Of a stretch of DNA of 64,000 nt, positions 55,959 to 64,000 are shown piece after piece (the stretch's first letter is position 1; the number at the start of each line of letters is the position of its first letter). Below the pieces are notes generated by a model. It was not told where the DNA came from and made no database searches. It saw only the letters and a list, made by a program, of their open reading frames with translations. Origin of the DNA: Planctomycetota bacterium (lineage in GTDB: Bacteria > Planctomycetota > JAMOSO01). Where the stretch lies: the NCBI GenBank assembly GCA_027063065.1, contig JAMOSO010000055.1, forward strand, positions 30,673 to 94,672. Reading direction: 5' to 3'. The position numbers and the translations under genes are program-made.

Positions 55959-55986
55959 TTGGCAATGTATATAAAAAGTATATAAT
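55959..55986 (+). promoter_or_regulatory. Near-consensus promoter for the AraC gene at 55993
   Basis: TTGGCA (55959-55964), 16-base spacer, TATAAT (55981-55986). The expected transcription start would fall at or next to the ATG at 55993, so the mRNA would be leaderless. Confidence 0.5.
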
Positions 55987-55992
55987 CTTTGT

Positions 55993-56829
55993 ATGGAAAC
56001 ATTAAGAAAAACACCAGTTTCAATTAAAAATACTACTTATGGTATTTGGGGGTTTTCTAGTATGCATGCTAAGGGGTTTACAATGCCTATGGAGAATGAC
56101 CCTTTTTATGAATTGTTTTTTATTCGACAGGGTCATGGTATCTGCAAAACAAAGGATGGCGACATAGATTTAAAGCCCAACAGCTTATTGCTGATTGAAC
56201 CCCAACAGGCACATCAATTAATAGATAGTAACAAATCACCATTATCATTATACGGTGTTTGTTTTAGTCCTGATTTAGTTGATACAGATAACATAATAAA
56301 AATATTTCAACATAAATTAAAAACAACTACATTGTTAAATAATAGTTATGCCATTAGATTGGTTACTGAATCTATTAGAGAAATAATATTTGAGCAAACC
56401 GAACGGGCATTTGGTTATCAATCTAAAATACAACATACGTTGTTTAATATGTTAATAGATTTATTGCGATCTTTAACGCAAATTGTATTTAATGATGACG
56501 ATCCAATAGAATCAAGTTTATTGTATATTGAGCAAAATTTTTATAAACATTTAAAAATATCTGAATTAGCCGAAGATTGTGGTTTATCTACCAGACGATT
56601 TACAGAGCTTTTTAAACGCAAAACAGGCAATACTTGTATTAAATATATAAACGAAAAACGTTTAAATTACGCTAAAAAACGTTTACAAAACCAAGGTGAT
56701 ATAAATATGGTAATGTTGGATAGTGGTTTTGGTGATATAAGTCATTTTTATAAATTATTTAAACAACATACAGGACTGACACCAAAGCAGTTTTTGGACA
56801 AAGCTAAGTCTATAGAGTATAATTTTTAA
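55993..56829 (+). CDS. AraC-family regulator, divergent from the redox cluster
   Basis: 278 residues: a cupin-type sensor (residues ~20-110, with ELFFIRQGHGICK and LLIEPQQAHQL) and a C-terminal double helix-turn-helix (ISELAEDCGLSTRRFTELF and DSGFGDISHFYKLFKQHTG). The 122-base gap to the OYE gene should hold both promoters. No ribosome site precedes the ATG, and TATAAT lies only six bases upstream; the first Met could also be a few residues later (Met24 or Met31). Confidence 0.85.
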   Translation: METLRKTPVSIKNTTYGIWGFSSMHAKGFTMPMENDPFYELFFIRQGHGICKTKDGDIDLKPNSLLLIEPQQAHQLIDSNKSPLSLYGVCFSPDLVDTDNIIKIFQHKLKTTTLLNNSYAIRLVTESIREIIFEQTERAFGYQSKIQHTLFNMLIDLLRSLTQIVFNDDDPIESSLLYIEQNFYKHLKISELAEDCGLSTRRFTELFKRKTGNTCIKYINEKRLNYAKKRLQNQGDINMVMLDSGFGDISHFYKLFKQHTGLTPKQFLDKAKSIEYNF

Positions 56830-56850
56830 TTTCAAAAATTTGGAGCTAAA

Positions 56851-58089
56851 ATGTCAATTCTTAAGCCAATAGCTGGTTATCGTCCTTCACTTGCAGAGGC
56901 AAAAAATGTGCCTTCACCTCCCTATGACGTACTAAATACTGCCGAGGCTATTGAGCTTGCCAAAGGTAACCCCTCTAGTTTTTTGCATGTGATACGCCCC
57001 GAAATAGATTTGCCAGAAGGTACTGATTTGCACGCTGATGAAGTGTATGCAAAAGGTGCAGAAAATTTAAATAATATGATTAGGACTGGTGTTTTGGTTA
57101 AAGACGATACACCTAGTTTGTATATTTATCGCCAAGTAATGGGAGAGCACTCTCAAGTTGGTATTGTTGGTGGTGCCAGTGTTGATGAATACAATAATGA
57201 TTTAATAAAAAAACATGAATTGACAAGACAGGATAAAGAAGACGATCGTACTCGTCATGTCGATACAATGAATGCTAATGCTGGCCCTGTATTTTTAACT
57301 TATAAAGCCGATAATGTTATAGATTCTTTGGTGGCAGATGTTATTAAAAATCAACAACCAGATGCAGATTTTATAGCAGAGGATGGGATTGCTCATACGC
57401 TTTGGCGGATAGATGGAGAGGTGGTTACAAAACTTACTGAGCAATTTAAACAAGTTTCTGCTTTATATGTTGCCGATGGTCATCATCGCAGTGCTTCGGC
57501 AGCGAGAGTTGGTTTGAAAAGGCAAGAGCAATACCCAAACGCTTCAACAGATGCTCCTTGGAATTATTTTTTAGCAGTATGCTTTCCAGATAATCAATTA
57601 AATTGTATCGATTATAATCGTGTGGTTTTAGATTTGAATAATTTAAGTAAATCTAAATTTTTAGAAAAAGTATCTGAAAAATTTAATTGTCAAGAAACTT
57701 CTTCTCCAAAACCTAGTCAGTGCACAGAATTTGGTATGTATTTAGATGGACAATGGTATAAATTGCAAGCTAAAGAGGGTACTTTCCCAGCGCAAGATCC
57801 TGTTGAAAGCTTGGATGTATCTATATTACAAAATAATTTATTAAATCCTATACTCGGTATAGAAGATCCCAGAACAAGCAAGCGTATTGATTTTGTTGGT
57901 GGTATTCGTGGCTTAACAGAATTAGAAAAACGAGTTGCCAATGATGCAGAGGTTGCGTTTGCACTTTATCCTACAACTATAGAACAATTGATGGCAATTG
58001 CAGATGCGGGCAAAATTATGCCGCCAAAATCTACTTGGTTTGAACCAAAATTACGCAGTGGTATGGTTGTATATAAGCTAGAAGATTAA
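56851..58089 (+). CDS. DUF1015 family protein
   Basis: 412 residues. PIAGYRPSLAEAKNVPSPPYDVL, HELTRQDKEDDRTRHVD, YVADGHHRSASAARVG and the C-terminal GIRGLTELEKRV are strongly conserved DUF1015 segments. DGHHR resembles a metal or nucleotide site. The family is common in anaerobes; some members are reported as HipA-like or ATP-grasp/kinase-related, but no function is established. It overlaps the pseudouridine synthase start by one base. Confidence 0.88.
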   Translation: MSILKPIAGYRPSLAEAKNVPSPPYDVLNTAEAIELAKGNPSSFLHVIRPEIDLPEGTDLHADEVYAKGAENLNNMIRTGVLVKDDTPSLYIYRQVMGEHSQVGIVGGASVDEYNNDLIKKHELTRQDKEDDRTRHVDTMNANAGPVFLTYKADNVIDSLVADVIKNQQPDADFIAEDGIAHTLWRIDGEVVTKLTEQFKQVSALYVADGHHRSASAARVGLKRQEQYPNASTDAPWNYFLAVCFPDNQLNCIDYNRVVLDLNNLSKSKFLEKVSEKFNCQETSSPKPSQCTEFGMYLDGQWYKLQAKEGTFPAQDPVESLDVSILQNNLLNPILGIEDPRTSKRIDFVGGIRGLTELEKRVANDAEVAFALYPTTIEQLMAIADAGKIMPPKSTWFEPKLRSGMVVYKLED

Positions 58090-59006
58090 TGGATTTTTCA
58101 AAGCCGGTTGAGTTTATTATTATTTCGCCAAATGATGGTGAGGACAATCAAAGGCTCGATCGGTTTTTGTCTTTGAGGTTAGATTGGAAAAGCCGTCAAT
58201 ATTGGCTTGGTATGCTTAAAGAAAAAAAAGTATTTGTGAACGAGCGTATTGTTAAAAAGTCATACAAGGTATTAAAGGGCGATCAAATTAAAATATTATT
58301 ACCTGATTTTTATACGCAACAATTTGATTATACTAAAGTACCACTTGAAATCATCGCCGAAGATGCCGATTTTGTAGCAGTAAATAAATCAGGTAATATG
58401 GCAGTGCAACCAGGTGGTGAGTATATTCAAAATAATTTATTAAATCGTTTGCGTTATTATTATCGTCAAGAAAATCCCGAACCAAAGACAGATGTCTCGA
58501 TTGTACATCGCATAGATAGAGAAACATCAGGTGTGATTATTTTTGCTAAAAATCAACGTGCGGCAACTGGTTTGGCAACCCAGTTTGAAAATAGAATAGC
58601 TAAAAAAGATTATTTAGCTATTGTGCATGGTGTTTTAGAAAAGCCACAAGGAGAAATTAACGCACCTTTATTAGCTACTAAAGATAGGCATGTTATAGTT
58701 AGCAACTTAGGTAAGCCCAGTTTAACTTCTTATAAATTGCAAAAAGAAATAGCAATAGGTTCTTTGGTTTTATGTTCTCCACATACTGGCAGACAACATC
58801 AGATAAGAGTGCATATGGCACACCTAGGACATTGTCTTATAGCAGATGAATTTTATGGTGGATTAAAAGATAGACAAAATCCAAATTTAATGACTCGCCA
58901 TGCATTGCATGCATTTCAATTAAATATTAATCATCCAATAAGTAAAAAACCTCTCCAAATTACTGCTCCAATGCCGGCAGATATGCAGGCACTATGCGAT
59001 TTATAA
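58089..59006 (+). CDS. RluA-family rRNA pseudouridine synthase (RluD-like)
   Basis: 305 residues. An N-terminal S4 RNA-binding segment (~18-75, RLDRFLSLRLDWKSRQYW) is followed by the catalytic domain with VHRIDRETSGVIIFAKN (catalytic Asp) and SPHTGRQHQIRVHMAHLGH. RluC/RluD-type members modify 23S rRNA; which site cannot be told. Translation is coupled to the DUF1015 gene. Confidence 0.9.
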   Translation: MDFSKPVEFIIISPNDGEDNQRLDRFLSLRLDWKSRQYWLGMLKEKKVFVNERIVKKSYKVLKGDQIKILLPDFYTQQFDYTKVPLEIIAEDADFVAVNKSGNMAVQPGGEYIQNNLLNRLRYYYRQENPEPKTDVSIVHRIDRETSGVIIFAKNQRAATGLATQFENRIAKKDYLAIVHGVLEKPQGEINAPLLATKDRHVIVSNLGKPSLTSYKLQKEIAIGSLVLCSPHTGRQHQIRVHMAHLGHCLIADEFYGGLKDRQNPNLMTRHALHAFQLNINHPISKKPLQITAPMPADMQALCDL

Positions 59007-59456
59007 ATTAATCCCGTAAATTAAAAAAGTAATTACAGACACTACATAAGCGCTTAGACCTAAAACTAAACAAATACTACCTTTTACAAAATAGCTTGTT
59101 TTGAGATGTCGATATTCAATAATAGATTGCAATGTTTGGATATGATTTTTTTGGATAAAATGACTTGTCCAGTGTATGCATAATACACCCCACACATTTA
59201 TCAGCATAGAAGATAAAACTAAAATTAAGCCTAAAATCATAGAGTAACAACTAATAGTATTTGAAGATGCTATTTTTGGACCTGAAAATCCTGTAATGGT
59301 AAGAGCAATAGTACTTAAAGATAACATCATTTGCGTGCGTTGTGCAATTACTGCAAAGGTAGATGTGAGGTGATCAAAACATTTTTGAAAATCACCATAA
59401 TAATTTAAAAGAGACTGAGCTTCTATTTCTGATTTATTTGTAGTCATATTGGGCAA
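59001..59456 (-). CDS. Small integral membrane protein of unknown function
   Basis: 151 residues with about three hydrophobic helices (~42-60, 70-92, 124-148) and a short soluble start (EAQSLLNYYGDFQKCFDHL). No family recognised. The run SLSTIALTITGFSG and GLILVLSSMLINVWG indicate a small membrane scaffold. It overlaps the convergent pseudouridine synthase by six bases and follows the ROK repressor on the same strand by 24 bases. Confidence 0.55.
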   Translation of the reverse strand: MPNMTTNKSEIEAQSLLNYYGDFQKCFDHLTSTFAVIAQRTQMMLSLSTIALTITGFSGPKIASSNTISCYSMILGLILVLSSMLINVWGVLCIHWTSHFIQKNHIQTLQSIIEYRHLKTSYFVKGSICLVLGLSAYVVSVITFLIYGINL

Positions 59457-59480
59457 TCCTAAGTAAGAATATATTTTGTA

Positions 59481-60587
59481 TTAATGTAATAGCTGATGTG
59501 TATTGGCAAAAATTGCATTTAATATTTTAGATGCAATCCCCGTTAAAGCTGAAGAATTAGAATCGGAAACAATTTCTAAGTTTATATTTGTTTTTAATAG
59601 TTTTTTTAAAATTGGCATACAGAGTTTATAGAAGTTTGGTTCTTGATTGCCAAGTAGGATAATTTCTGGATCTATAGCGGCAATTAACGGTCTAAGAATG
59701 TTTGCCAAAGAATTTAAGCCGTTTTCTAGTTGTTGAGGTTGCAGTTTTTGAATTAATTCATCTATGCTAAAAAAACCATTTAACTCTACGGTTTTGGCTA
59801 GAGCAGGGATAGATATGTATGTCTCTAAACAATCTATTTTACCACAATGACATTTACGGTTTTGATCACCAGCTTTTATATGGCCTATTTCACCCGCTGC
59901 GTTATTAAAACCTTTATGCAATGTGCCGTTGACTAATAAAGCTGTACTGACACCTTCTGTAATATCAATGTAAATGGCATTTTGTAAGTTGTGCCATTTG
60001 GGTTCAAACCATAAAGCACCCATTAATGATGCTCTTACATCATTTTCTATTAAACAAGGCAGTTTTAATATATGGCTTAAATCATCACCTAAATTTTTAT
60101 GCGATAATTGAGGGGCGCTGGCAGAGTGCAATACATTATTGTTAGTGCTGTCTATTATGCCAGGTAATGCTATGCCGACCATTAATGCTTTAGATTTGCT
60201 TTTATGTAAAATCTGTGAACATAAAAGATTAGTTTCATATAAGAAATCATCATAAGTCATATTTTTGTGTAGAGACACTTTTGATGTTTTAAATAGTTTG
60301 CCATCTAAAGTGTAAAGTCCTGCGCGCAATTTTGTTGTTTCGTGACTAAGAGCTAAACAACATTTTTTTTTGTTAAAACACAGAGGGCTTCTCGGGTGGG
60401 CTGTGTCGATATTGGTTAACCAATTTTGTCTAATAAGTTCTTCGGCTATGGATGTGATGGAGGATTTTCTTATGGATAATTTTTCGGCAATCTGTGTGCG
60501 CCGTTTTGGTCCATTGTAAAAAATATCACATAACATATTATATCTATTCAGGTTACGCTGTTTTATTTGGTCATTATTAGTTGACAT
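59481..60587 (-). CDS. ROK-family transcriptional repressor (NagC/XylR type)
   Basis: 368 residues: an N-terminal winged helix (RTQIAEKLSIRKSSITSIAEEL, ~28-50) and a ROK sugar-sensing domain with the zinc motif CHCGKIDCLE. Glucokinase-type catalytic motifs are degenerate. It is divergent from the ROK-like kinase and nagB, and a CGTTAA/TTAACG palindrome lies between them, so it is the likely regulator of amino-sugar use. Confidence 0.85.
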   Translation of the reverse strand: MSTNNDQIKQRNLNRYNMLCDIFYNGPKRRTQIAEKLSIRKSSITSIAEELIRQNWLTNIDTAHPRSPLCFNKKKCCLALSHETTKLRAGLYTLDGKLFKTSKVSLHKNMTYDDFLYETNLLCSQILHKSKSKALMVGIALPGIIDSTNNNVLHSASAPQLSHKNLGDDLSHILKLPCLIENDVRASLMGALWFEPKWHNLQNAIYIDITEGVSTALLVNGTLHKGFNNAAGEIGHIKAGDQNRKCHCGKIDCLETYISIPALAKTVELNGFFSIDELIQKLQPQQLENGLNSLANILRPLIAAIDPEIILLGNQEPNFYKLCMPILKKLLKTNINLEIVSDSNSSALTGIASKILNAIFANTHQLLH

Positions 60588-60630
60588 TTAATAATTATAT
60601 CAAAAAAACATTGATTTTAAATAAACTATG

Positions 60631-60654
60631 CGTTAAATATCAGATTAATTAACG
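60631..60654. promoter_or_regulatory. Possible ROK-repressor operator
   Basis: Inverted repeat CGTTAA (60631-60636) and TTAACG (60649-60654) with a 12-base spacer, between the ROK repressor start (60587) and the kinase start (60678). Short arms in AT-rich DNA, so the support is modest. Confidence 0.3.
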
Positions 60655-60677
60655 TATGTGTTATTTATGGAGATAAA

Positions 60678-62039
60678 ATGCAACTAAAGTTTACCCCTCA
60701 GTTAGATCCTGATTTTGTGCCAGCCATTCTTTGGAAACAAAATTATTTAAATGAAATTTTAACCAGTAATGATAAAGAACCAGTAGTTATTACTTTGACA
60801 CGTCCAGATAACACTGTAAGTAGGTGGGAAAGTTATATTTCACCATCACATCCTAAAACAGGTTTTTATCTTGAAAGAACATTAAAATTTTTGCTTTGGA
60901 TGAAGGGTGGTACAGAAATAGCGATAAGCAATAAGCAGTATGCAACTGAATTGTCGCAAATATATTCTGCAACGGGTGCAAGAGCATTTGATTTTGATTT
61001 TATGGGTAAGAAAATTTATGACCAACCCTTTAATGTTATCTATAAACCGATTGATCAAATGTCAGCGTCAAAAGAAATTAGTTCTCCACTGGGTCGTTAC
61101 TTAGATGGTTGTAGAATAGGTTTTGATTTAGGCGGTAGTGACCGTAAATGTGCCGCGGTCAAAGATGGCAAGGTTGTGTTTAGTGAAGAAATTGCTTGGA
61201 ATCCTTATTTTGAAAAAAACTCTAAATATCATATTGATGGTATTCGTGATTCTCTTAAGCGTGCGGCTGCACATTTGCCAAGAGTAGATGCTATTGGCGG
61301 TAGTTCTGCAGGTGTATTTGTTAATAACGAGGTGCGTTCAGCATCATTGTTTAGAGGATTAGACGAGGCTGATTTTGAACAAAATATTCGTCGCTTATTT
61401 TTTGATTTACAAAAAGAATGGGGTATTCCATTTGATATAGTTAACGATGGAGAGGTAACTGCATTGGCGGGTTCTATGTCATTAAATGCTAATGCTGTTT
61501 TAGGTGTTTCAATGGGAACTAGTGTTGCAGCTGGTTATGTTACTCCAGAAGGTAGTATTACACCTTGGTTAAACGAGTTGGCTTTTGCACCTATAGATTA
61601 TCGCGACAATGGACCAGTTGATGAATGGTCAGGAGATAGTGGTTGTGCAGTTCAATATTTTTGTCAACAAGGCGTAGCAAGGCTAGCGCCAAAAGCAGGT
61701 TTAGAATACAAAGATATGCCATTTCCAGAACAATTAATTGAAGTTCAAGAATTGATGAAAAAAGGTGATGAACGTGCCGCTTCAATTTACCATACTATCG
61801 GTGCTTGTTTTGGTTATACTATAGCTCATTGGGCAGATTTTTATGATGTGTCAAACTTATTGATTTTGGGACGTGTTACTAGTGGAGAAGGTGGTGAAAT
61901 TATAATTGATGATGCAAGAAAAGTGCTTGAAAGTGAATTTCCAGAACTTGGTTCTAGTATTAATTTATGTACACCAAACGAGCAAGATAAGCGTCATGGG
62001 CAGGCAATTGCAGCTGCATCATTGGCGTCAATTTCTTAG
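60678..62039 (+). CDS. ROK-like sugar kinase with an N-terminal extension
   Basis: 453 residues. Residues ~146-450 form a ROK/hexokinase-type core: phosphate loop FDLGGSDRK (149-157), catalytic NDGE with Asp257, GVSMGTSV. The first ~145 residues are an extra domain without a recognised signature. The ROK zinc motif is missing; the equivalent region reads DSGCAVQYFCQQG. Next to nagB and a NagC-type repressor, GlcNAc or a related hexosamine is a plausible substrate. GGAG is six bases before the ATG. Confidence 0.7.
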   Translation: MQLKFTPQLDPDFVPAILWKQNYLNEILTSNDKEPVVITLTRPDNTVSRWESYISPSHPKTGFYLERTLKFLLWMKGGTEIAISNKQYATELSQIYSATGARAFDFDFMGKKIYDQPFNVIYKPIDQMSASKEISSPLGRYLDGCRIGFDLGGSDRKCAAVKDGKVVFSEEIAWNPYFEKNSKYHIDGIRDSLKRAAAHLPRVDAIGGSSAGVFVNNEVRSASLFRGLDEADFEQNIRRLFFDLQKEWGIPFDIVNDGEVTALAGSMSLNANAVLGVSMGTSVAAGYVTPEGSITPWLNELAFAPIDYRDNGPVDEWSGDSGCAVQYFCQQGVARLAPKAGLEYKDMPFPEQLIEVQELMKKGDERAASIYHTIGACFGYTIAHWADFYDVSNLLILGRVTSGEGGEIIIDDARKVLESEFPELGSSINLCTPNEQDKRHGQAIAAASLASIS

Positions 62040-62091
62040 AAAGCATTTAATTGGATATTAAATATTCATAACACTTATAAAAAGGAAGCAA

Positions 62092-62895
62092 ATGGAAGTT
62101 ATTATTTTAAAAAATGCAACAGAAGTAGCAGAGCGTTCTGCAAGAATTGTTTGTGATACAGTAAATAAAAAACCTAACACTGTATTGGGTTTGGCAACTG
62201 GCTCTACGCCAGTGGCAATGTATAAAGAAATGATTAATGCCAATAAAGAAGGTAAAGTTAGCTTTAAACAAATGCGAACATTTAATTTGGATGAATATGT
62301 AGGTTTAGATCCTTCTCATCATCAAAGTTACCGTACTTTTATGAACGAAAACTTGTTTAATGATATTGATATTGATATTGATAATACTCAAGTTCCTCCA
62401 GGTAATTTAGAAAATCCAATGGAAGCAGGACCTTACTATGAAGATTTAATTGCCAAAGCAGGTGGTATCGATTTGCAAATCTTAGGCATAGGCACAAATG
62501 GTCATATTGGTTTTAACGAACCAACAAGTTCTTTAGCGTCTCGTACTAGAGTTAAGACTTTGACCGAAACAACAGTTAAAGACAATAGTCGTTTTTTTAA
62601 AGAAGGTGAGTTTCAGCCTACCTTGTCTATTACTATGGGCATTAAAACTATTTTAGAAACTAAACGTGTATTACTTTTGGCTACTGGCAAAAACAAAGCA
62701 AAAGCTATTGCCGATGCTATTGAAGGCCCTATGGCAGGGCGTTGTCCAGCATCTGCTTTACAGATGCATGAACATACAACATTTATTATTGATGAAGATG
62801 CTGCCTCGCAGTTAGAAATGAAAGAATACTATAAATATGTATTAGGTTTTCAGGATAATTTGATTGATAAGTTTGGAGACTCTCGCGGAGTTTAA
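62092..62895 (+). CDS. nagB: Glucosamine-6-phosphate deaminase NagB
   Basis: 267 residues, converting GlcN6P to fructose 6-phosphate and ammonia. GLATGSTPVAMY, FNLDEYVGLD with the catalytic Asp, TNGHIGFNEPTSSLASRTR and the C-terminal ALQMHEHTTFIIDEDA are conserved. The allosteric C-terminal segment seen in E. coli is short here. A GATATT hexamer run gives DIDIDID (near 62361). AAGGAAG precedes the ATG. It overlaps the SMP-30 gene by four bases at the 3' end. Confidence 0.95.
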   Translation: MEVIILKNATEVAERSARIVCDTVNKKPNTVLGLATGSTPVAMYKEMINANKEGKVSFKQMRTFNLDEYVGLDPSHHQSYRTFMNENLFNDIDIDIDNTQVPPGNLENPMEAGPYYEDLIAKAGGIDLQILGIGTNGHIGFNEPTSSLASRTRVKTLTETTVKDNSRFFKEGEFQPTLSITMGIKTILETKRVLLLATGKNKAKAIADAIEGPMAGRCPASALQMHEHTTFIIDEDAASQLEMKEYYKYVLGFQDNLIDKFGDSRGV

Positions 62896-63770
62896 ATCTG
62901 CGAAAGATATTCAAGCTTACCTTTGATACCAAGATTTAATTTAAAAAGGGCACCACCATTTTGAGTGGTGCTTTTTTTATTATCTTTATTTGCAGATGTA
63001 ATAAAAATATCGCTTAAGTCTTTACCACCAAAACAAACGCTAGTAATAGATTTGGCTGATAAATCATATTTGTTAATAGGAATACCTAAATTATTACATT
63101 GTAATACTGATGCACCATCCCAACGCGCAGACCAAATATTGCCGTTGTTATCTACACATAAGCCATCACCACGCCCAGGATCACCTGATTCTTTAGCTAC
63201 TCTTAAAAGTGTGGGATTGTCAATATTATCCTCTAAGTAATTATATCTAAAACTCCATAACTTTTGTTGACGAGAGTCTTGGTAATACATTAACGATGCA
63301 TCTGGAGAAAACCCCATTCCATTTGGTGTTCCTTGGTTATCTAGCACTATTTTATAACTACCATCAGCTTTAAAGTGATACAATTTACCTGTTATAGAAT
63401 CGCTACTCATTGTGCCTGCAAATACAGAACCTTTGGGGGTTGCTACAACATCATTAAAGCGTGTTGATTTTAGAGCAGGGATAGACTGTATGACAGTTTT
63501 TATTACCTTTCCGTTAGGACTTAGCAATACAATGTTGCCTTTATCTCTAAAGCAAAGTAAGTTTCCGTTTTTTTGAATGGTAAATCCGCCAATAGGTCTA
63601 TCGTGGTATATTTGAAGATGCTGGTTTTTATTTGGTAAATATTTAAACATTTTACCATTTGGAATATCCACCCAATAAATAGCTTGCTCTTTGTTATGCC
63701 ATAGACATCCTTCACCAACTTGGCAATTGTAATTTGCAATGATTGTTTCTTTTATGTTTGGATTATTCAT
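62892..63770 (-). CDS. SMP-30/gluconolactonase-family lactonase
   Basis: A 292-residue six-bladed propeller. EGCLWHNKEQAIYWVDI (metal Glu), RFNDVVATPKGSVFAGTM, TPNGMGFSPDASLMYY and GDGLCVDNNGNIWSARWDGA carry the calcium-binding Glu, Asn and Asp residues. The family hydrolyses aldonolactones. It is convergent with nagB and may act on a sugar lactone in the same amino-sugar or glycan catabolism; this is inference. Confidence 0.85.
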   Translation of the reverse strand: MNNPNIKETIIANYNCQVGEGCLWHNKEQAIYWVDIPNGKMFKYLPNKNQHLQIYHDRPIGGFTIQKNGNLLCFRDKGNIVLLSPNGKVIKTVIQSIPALKSTRFNDVVATPKGSVFAGTMSSDSITGKLYHFKADGSYKIVLDNQGTPNGMGFSPDASLMYYQDSRQQKLWSFRYNYLEDNIDNPTLLRVAKESGDPGRGDGLCVDNNGNIWSARWDGASVLQCNNLGIPINKYDLSAKSITSVCFGGKDLSDIFITSANKDNKKSTTQNGGALFKLNLGIKGKLEYLSQI

Positions 63771-63860
63771 ATGTTATATAGACCGTATTAAATAAGTAAT
63801 AAATGCAAAATTATATTATGATAATTGTTTTTTATTGCAATTATATAGCATAATTGTTTT

Positions 63861-63885
63861 AAGACTCCCACAAGAAGGGAGCCTT
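63861..63885 (-). terminator. Hairpin downstream of the partial gene at the right edge
   Basis: AAGACTCCC (63861-63869) and GGGAGCCTT (63877-63885) pair with one G-U on the minus strand, around a seven-base loop. It lies just after the stop at 63901; the U run is weak. Confidence 0.4.
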
Positions 63886-63900
63886 AAATATTTATAAATA

Positions 63901-64000
63901 TTAAGCAGATTCTTTTTTCTTAGATTTAGATTCTTCTTCAACTGCTTTACTTGGAAATAACTTTTCGTGTAATAAGCCTTCTATTTCAGTTAAAATATTT
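63901..64000 (-). CDS. C-terminal end of an unidentified protein (cut by window edge)
   Basis: An open frame enters from the right and stops at 63901. The visible end, ILTEIEGLLHEKLFPSK followed by an Asp/Glu- and Lys-rich tail (EEESKSKKKESA), is a charged, probably disordered C-terminus. Too short to identify. Confidence 0.5.
   Translation of the reverse strand, partial: NILTEIEGLLHEKLFPSKAVEEESKSKKKESA

Noticed and set aside
62361..62384. GATATT hexamer run in nagB as a phase-variable repeat
   Set aside because: Six-base units keep the frame and number only three to four copies; it merely gives an acidic DIDID patch.
1..64000. CRISPR arrays, tRNA or rRNA genes, insertion sequences and prophage genes
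   Set aside because: I looked for spaced direct repeats, tRNA-like arms and transposase or integrase reading frames and saw none; the intergenic gaps are too short for most of them.

Overview
The window is a 64 kb, gene-dense, AT-rich piece of a bacterial chromosome (roughly one third G+C by eye). Genes abut or overlap by a few bases almost everywhere. No non-coding stretch exceeds about 150 bases, and I saw no tRNA, rRNA, insertion sequence, prophage or CRISPR array. The host is a diderm: it carries Kdo-pathway genes (kdsD, kdsC), an LptC-like lipoprotein, a DUF481 beta-barrel and type IV pilus genes. Menaquinone synthesis, class I fumarase, oxygen-independent HemN and a high-affinity cytochrome bd point to a low-oxygen or anaerobic lifestyle. 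Family signals are mixed. CydAB with DUF4492 and the pyruvate kinase resemble Bacteroidota/Campylobacterota versions, IlvD resembles proteobacterial enzymes, and the pseudokinase next to pilBC, DUF1015 and the odd ROK enzyme would suit a PVC/Lentisphaerota-like bacterium. I hold that placement with low confidence.

Layout. 1-6953 (+): end of malic enzyme, cysQ, then menD-menH-menA-menC-menE as one overlapping operon; menF and menB are not here. 6950-10389 (-): hemN, a CheX-like protein, pyruvate kinase. 10443-13153 (+): srkA and fumarase. 13150-17876 (-): DUF481 protein, HAD phosphatase, DEDDh exonuclease, AraC regulator, 2-hydroxyacid dehydrogenase, and a small membrane protein with a TonB-like SxxxH motif. 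17981 (+): nadC. 18926-28789 (-): pilC, pilB, a predicted pseudokinase, panD, panC, folK, ribF, rpsI, rplM, gpsA, plsY, a DTW-domain protein. 28891-32351 (+): a Gfo/Idh/MocA oxidoreductase, a membrane-anchored HAMP/Enzyme I protein and a small lipoprotein. 32410-35378 (-): cytochrome bd operon (DUF4492-cydA-cydB) plus an unlisted 30-residue CydX-like ORF. 35515-41817 (+): nrnA-like, a small unknown, miaB, two U32 proteins (the second without cluster cysteines), birA, YhcH. 41814-47722 (-): orphan ExbB/TolQ, neuB, apbE, a 51-residue remnant of a sugar-phosphate transferase, lptC, kdsC, kdsD, UDP-glucuronate decarboxylase. 47798-51906 (+): apt, rpsU, serS, ilvD. 51964-55870 (-): a three-gene oxidoreductase cluster with a divergent AraC gene at 55993. 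56851-59006 (+): DUF1015 and a pseudouridine synthase. 59001-63770: small membrane protein, ROK repressor, ROK-like kinase, nagB, SMP-30 protein. The right edge cuts an unidentified minus-strand gene.

How the genes fit together: malic enzyme, pyruvate kinase, class I fumarase, menaquinone and cytochrome bd outline central carbon flow around malate, fumarate and pyruvate with a quinone pool suited to scarce oxygen. The kds/lptC/UXS/neuB genes form a surface-glycan block. The nagB/ROK/SMP-30 block handles amino sugars. The points most worth a second look are the catalytically dead kinase between panD and pilB, the Enzyme I fused to a membrane HAMP module, the CydX-like miniprotein, the cysteine-less U32 partner, and the compact FAD/SDR/OYE redox cluster.
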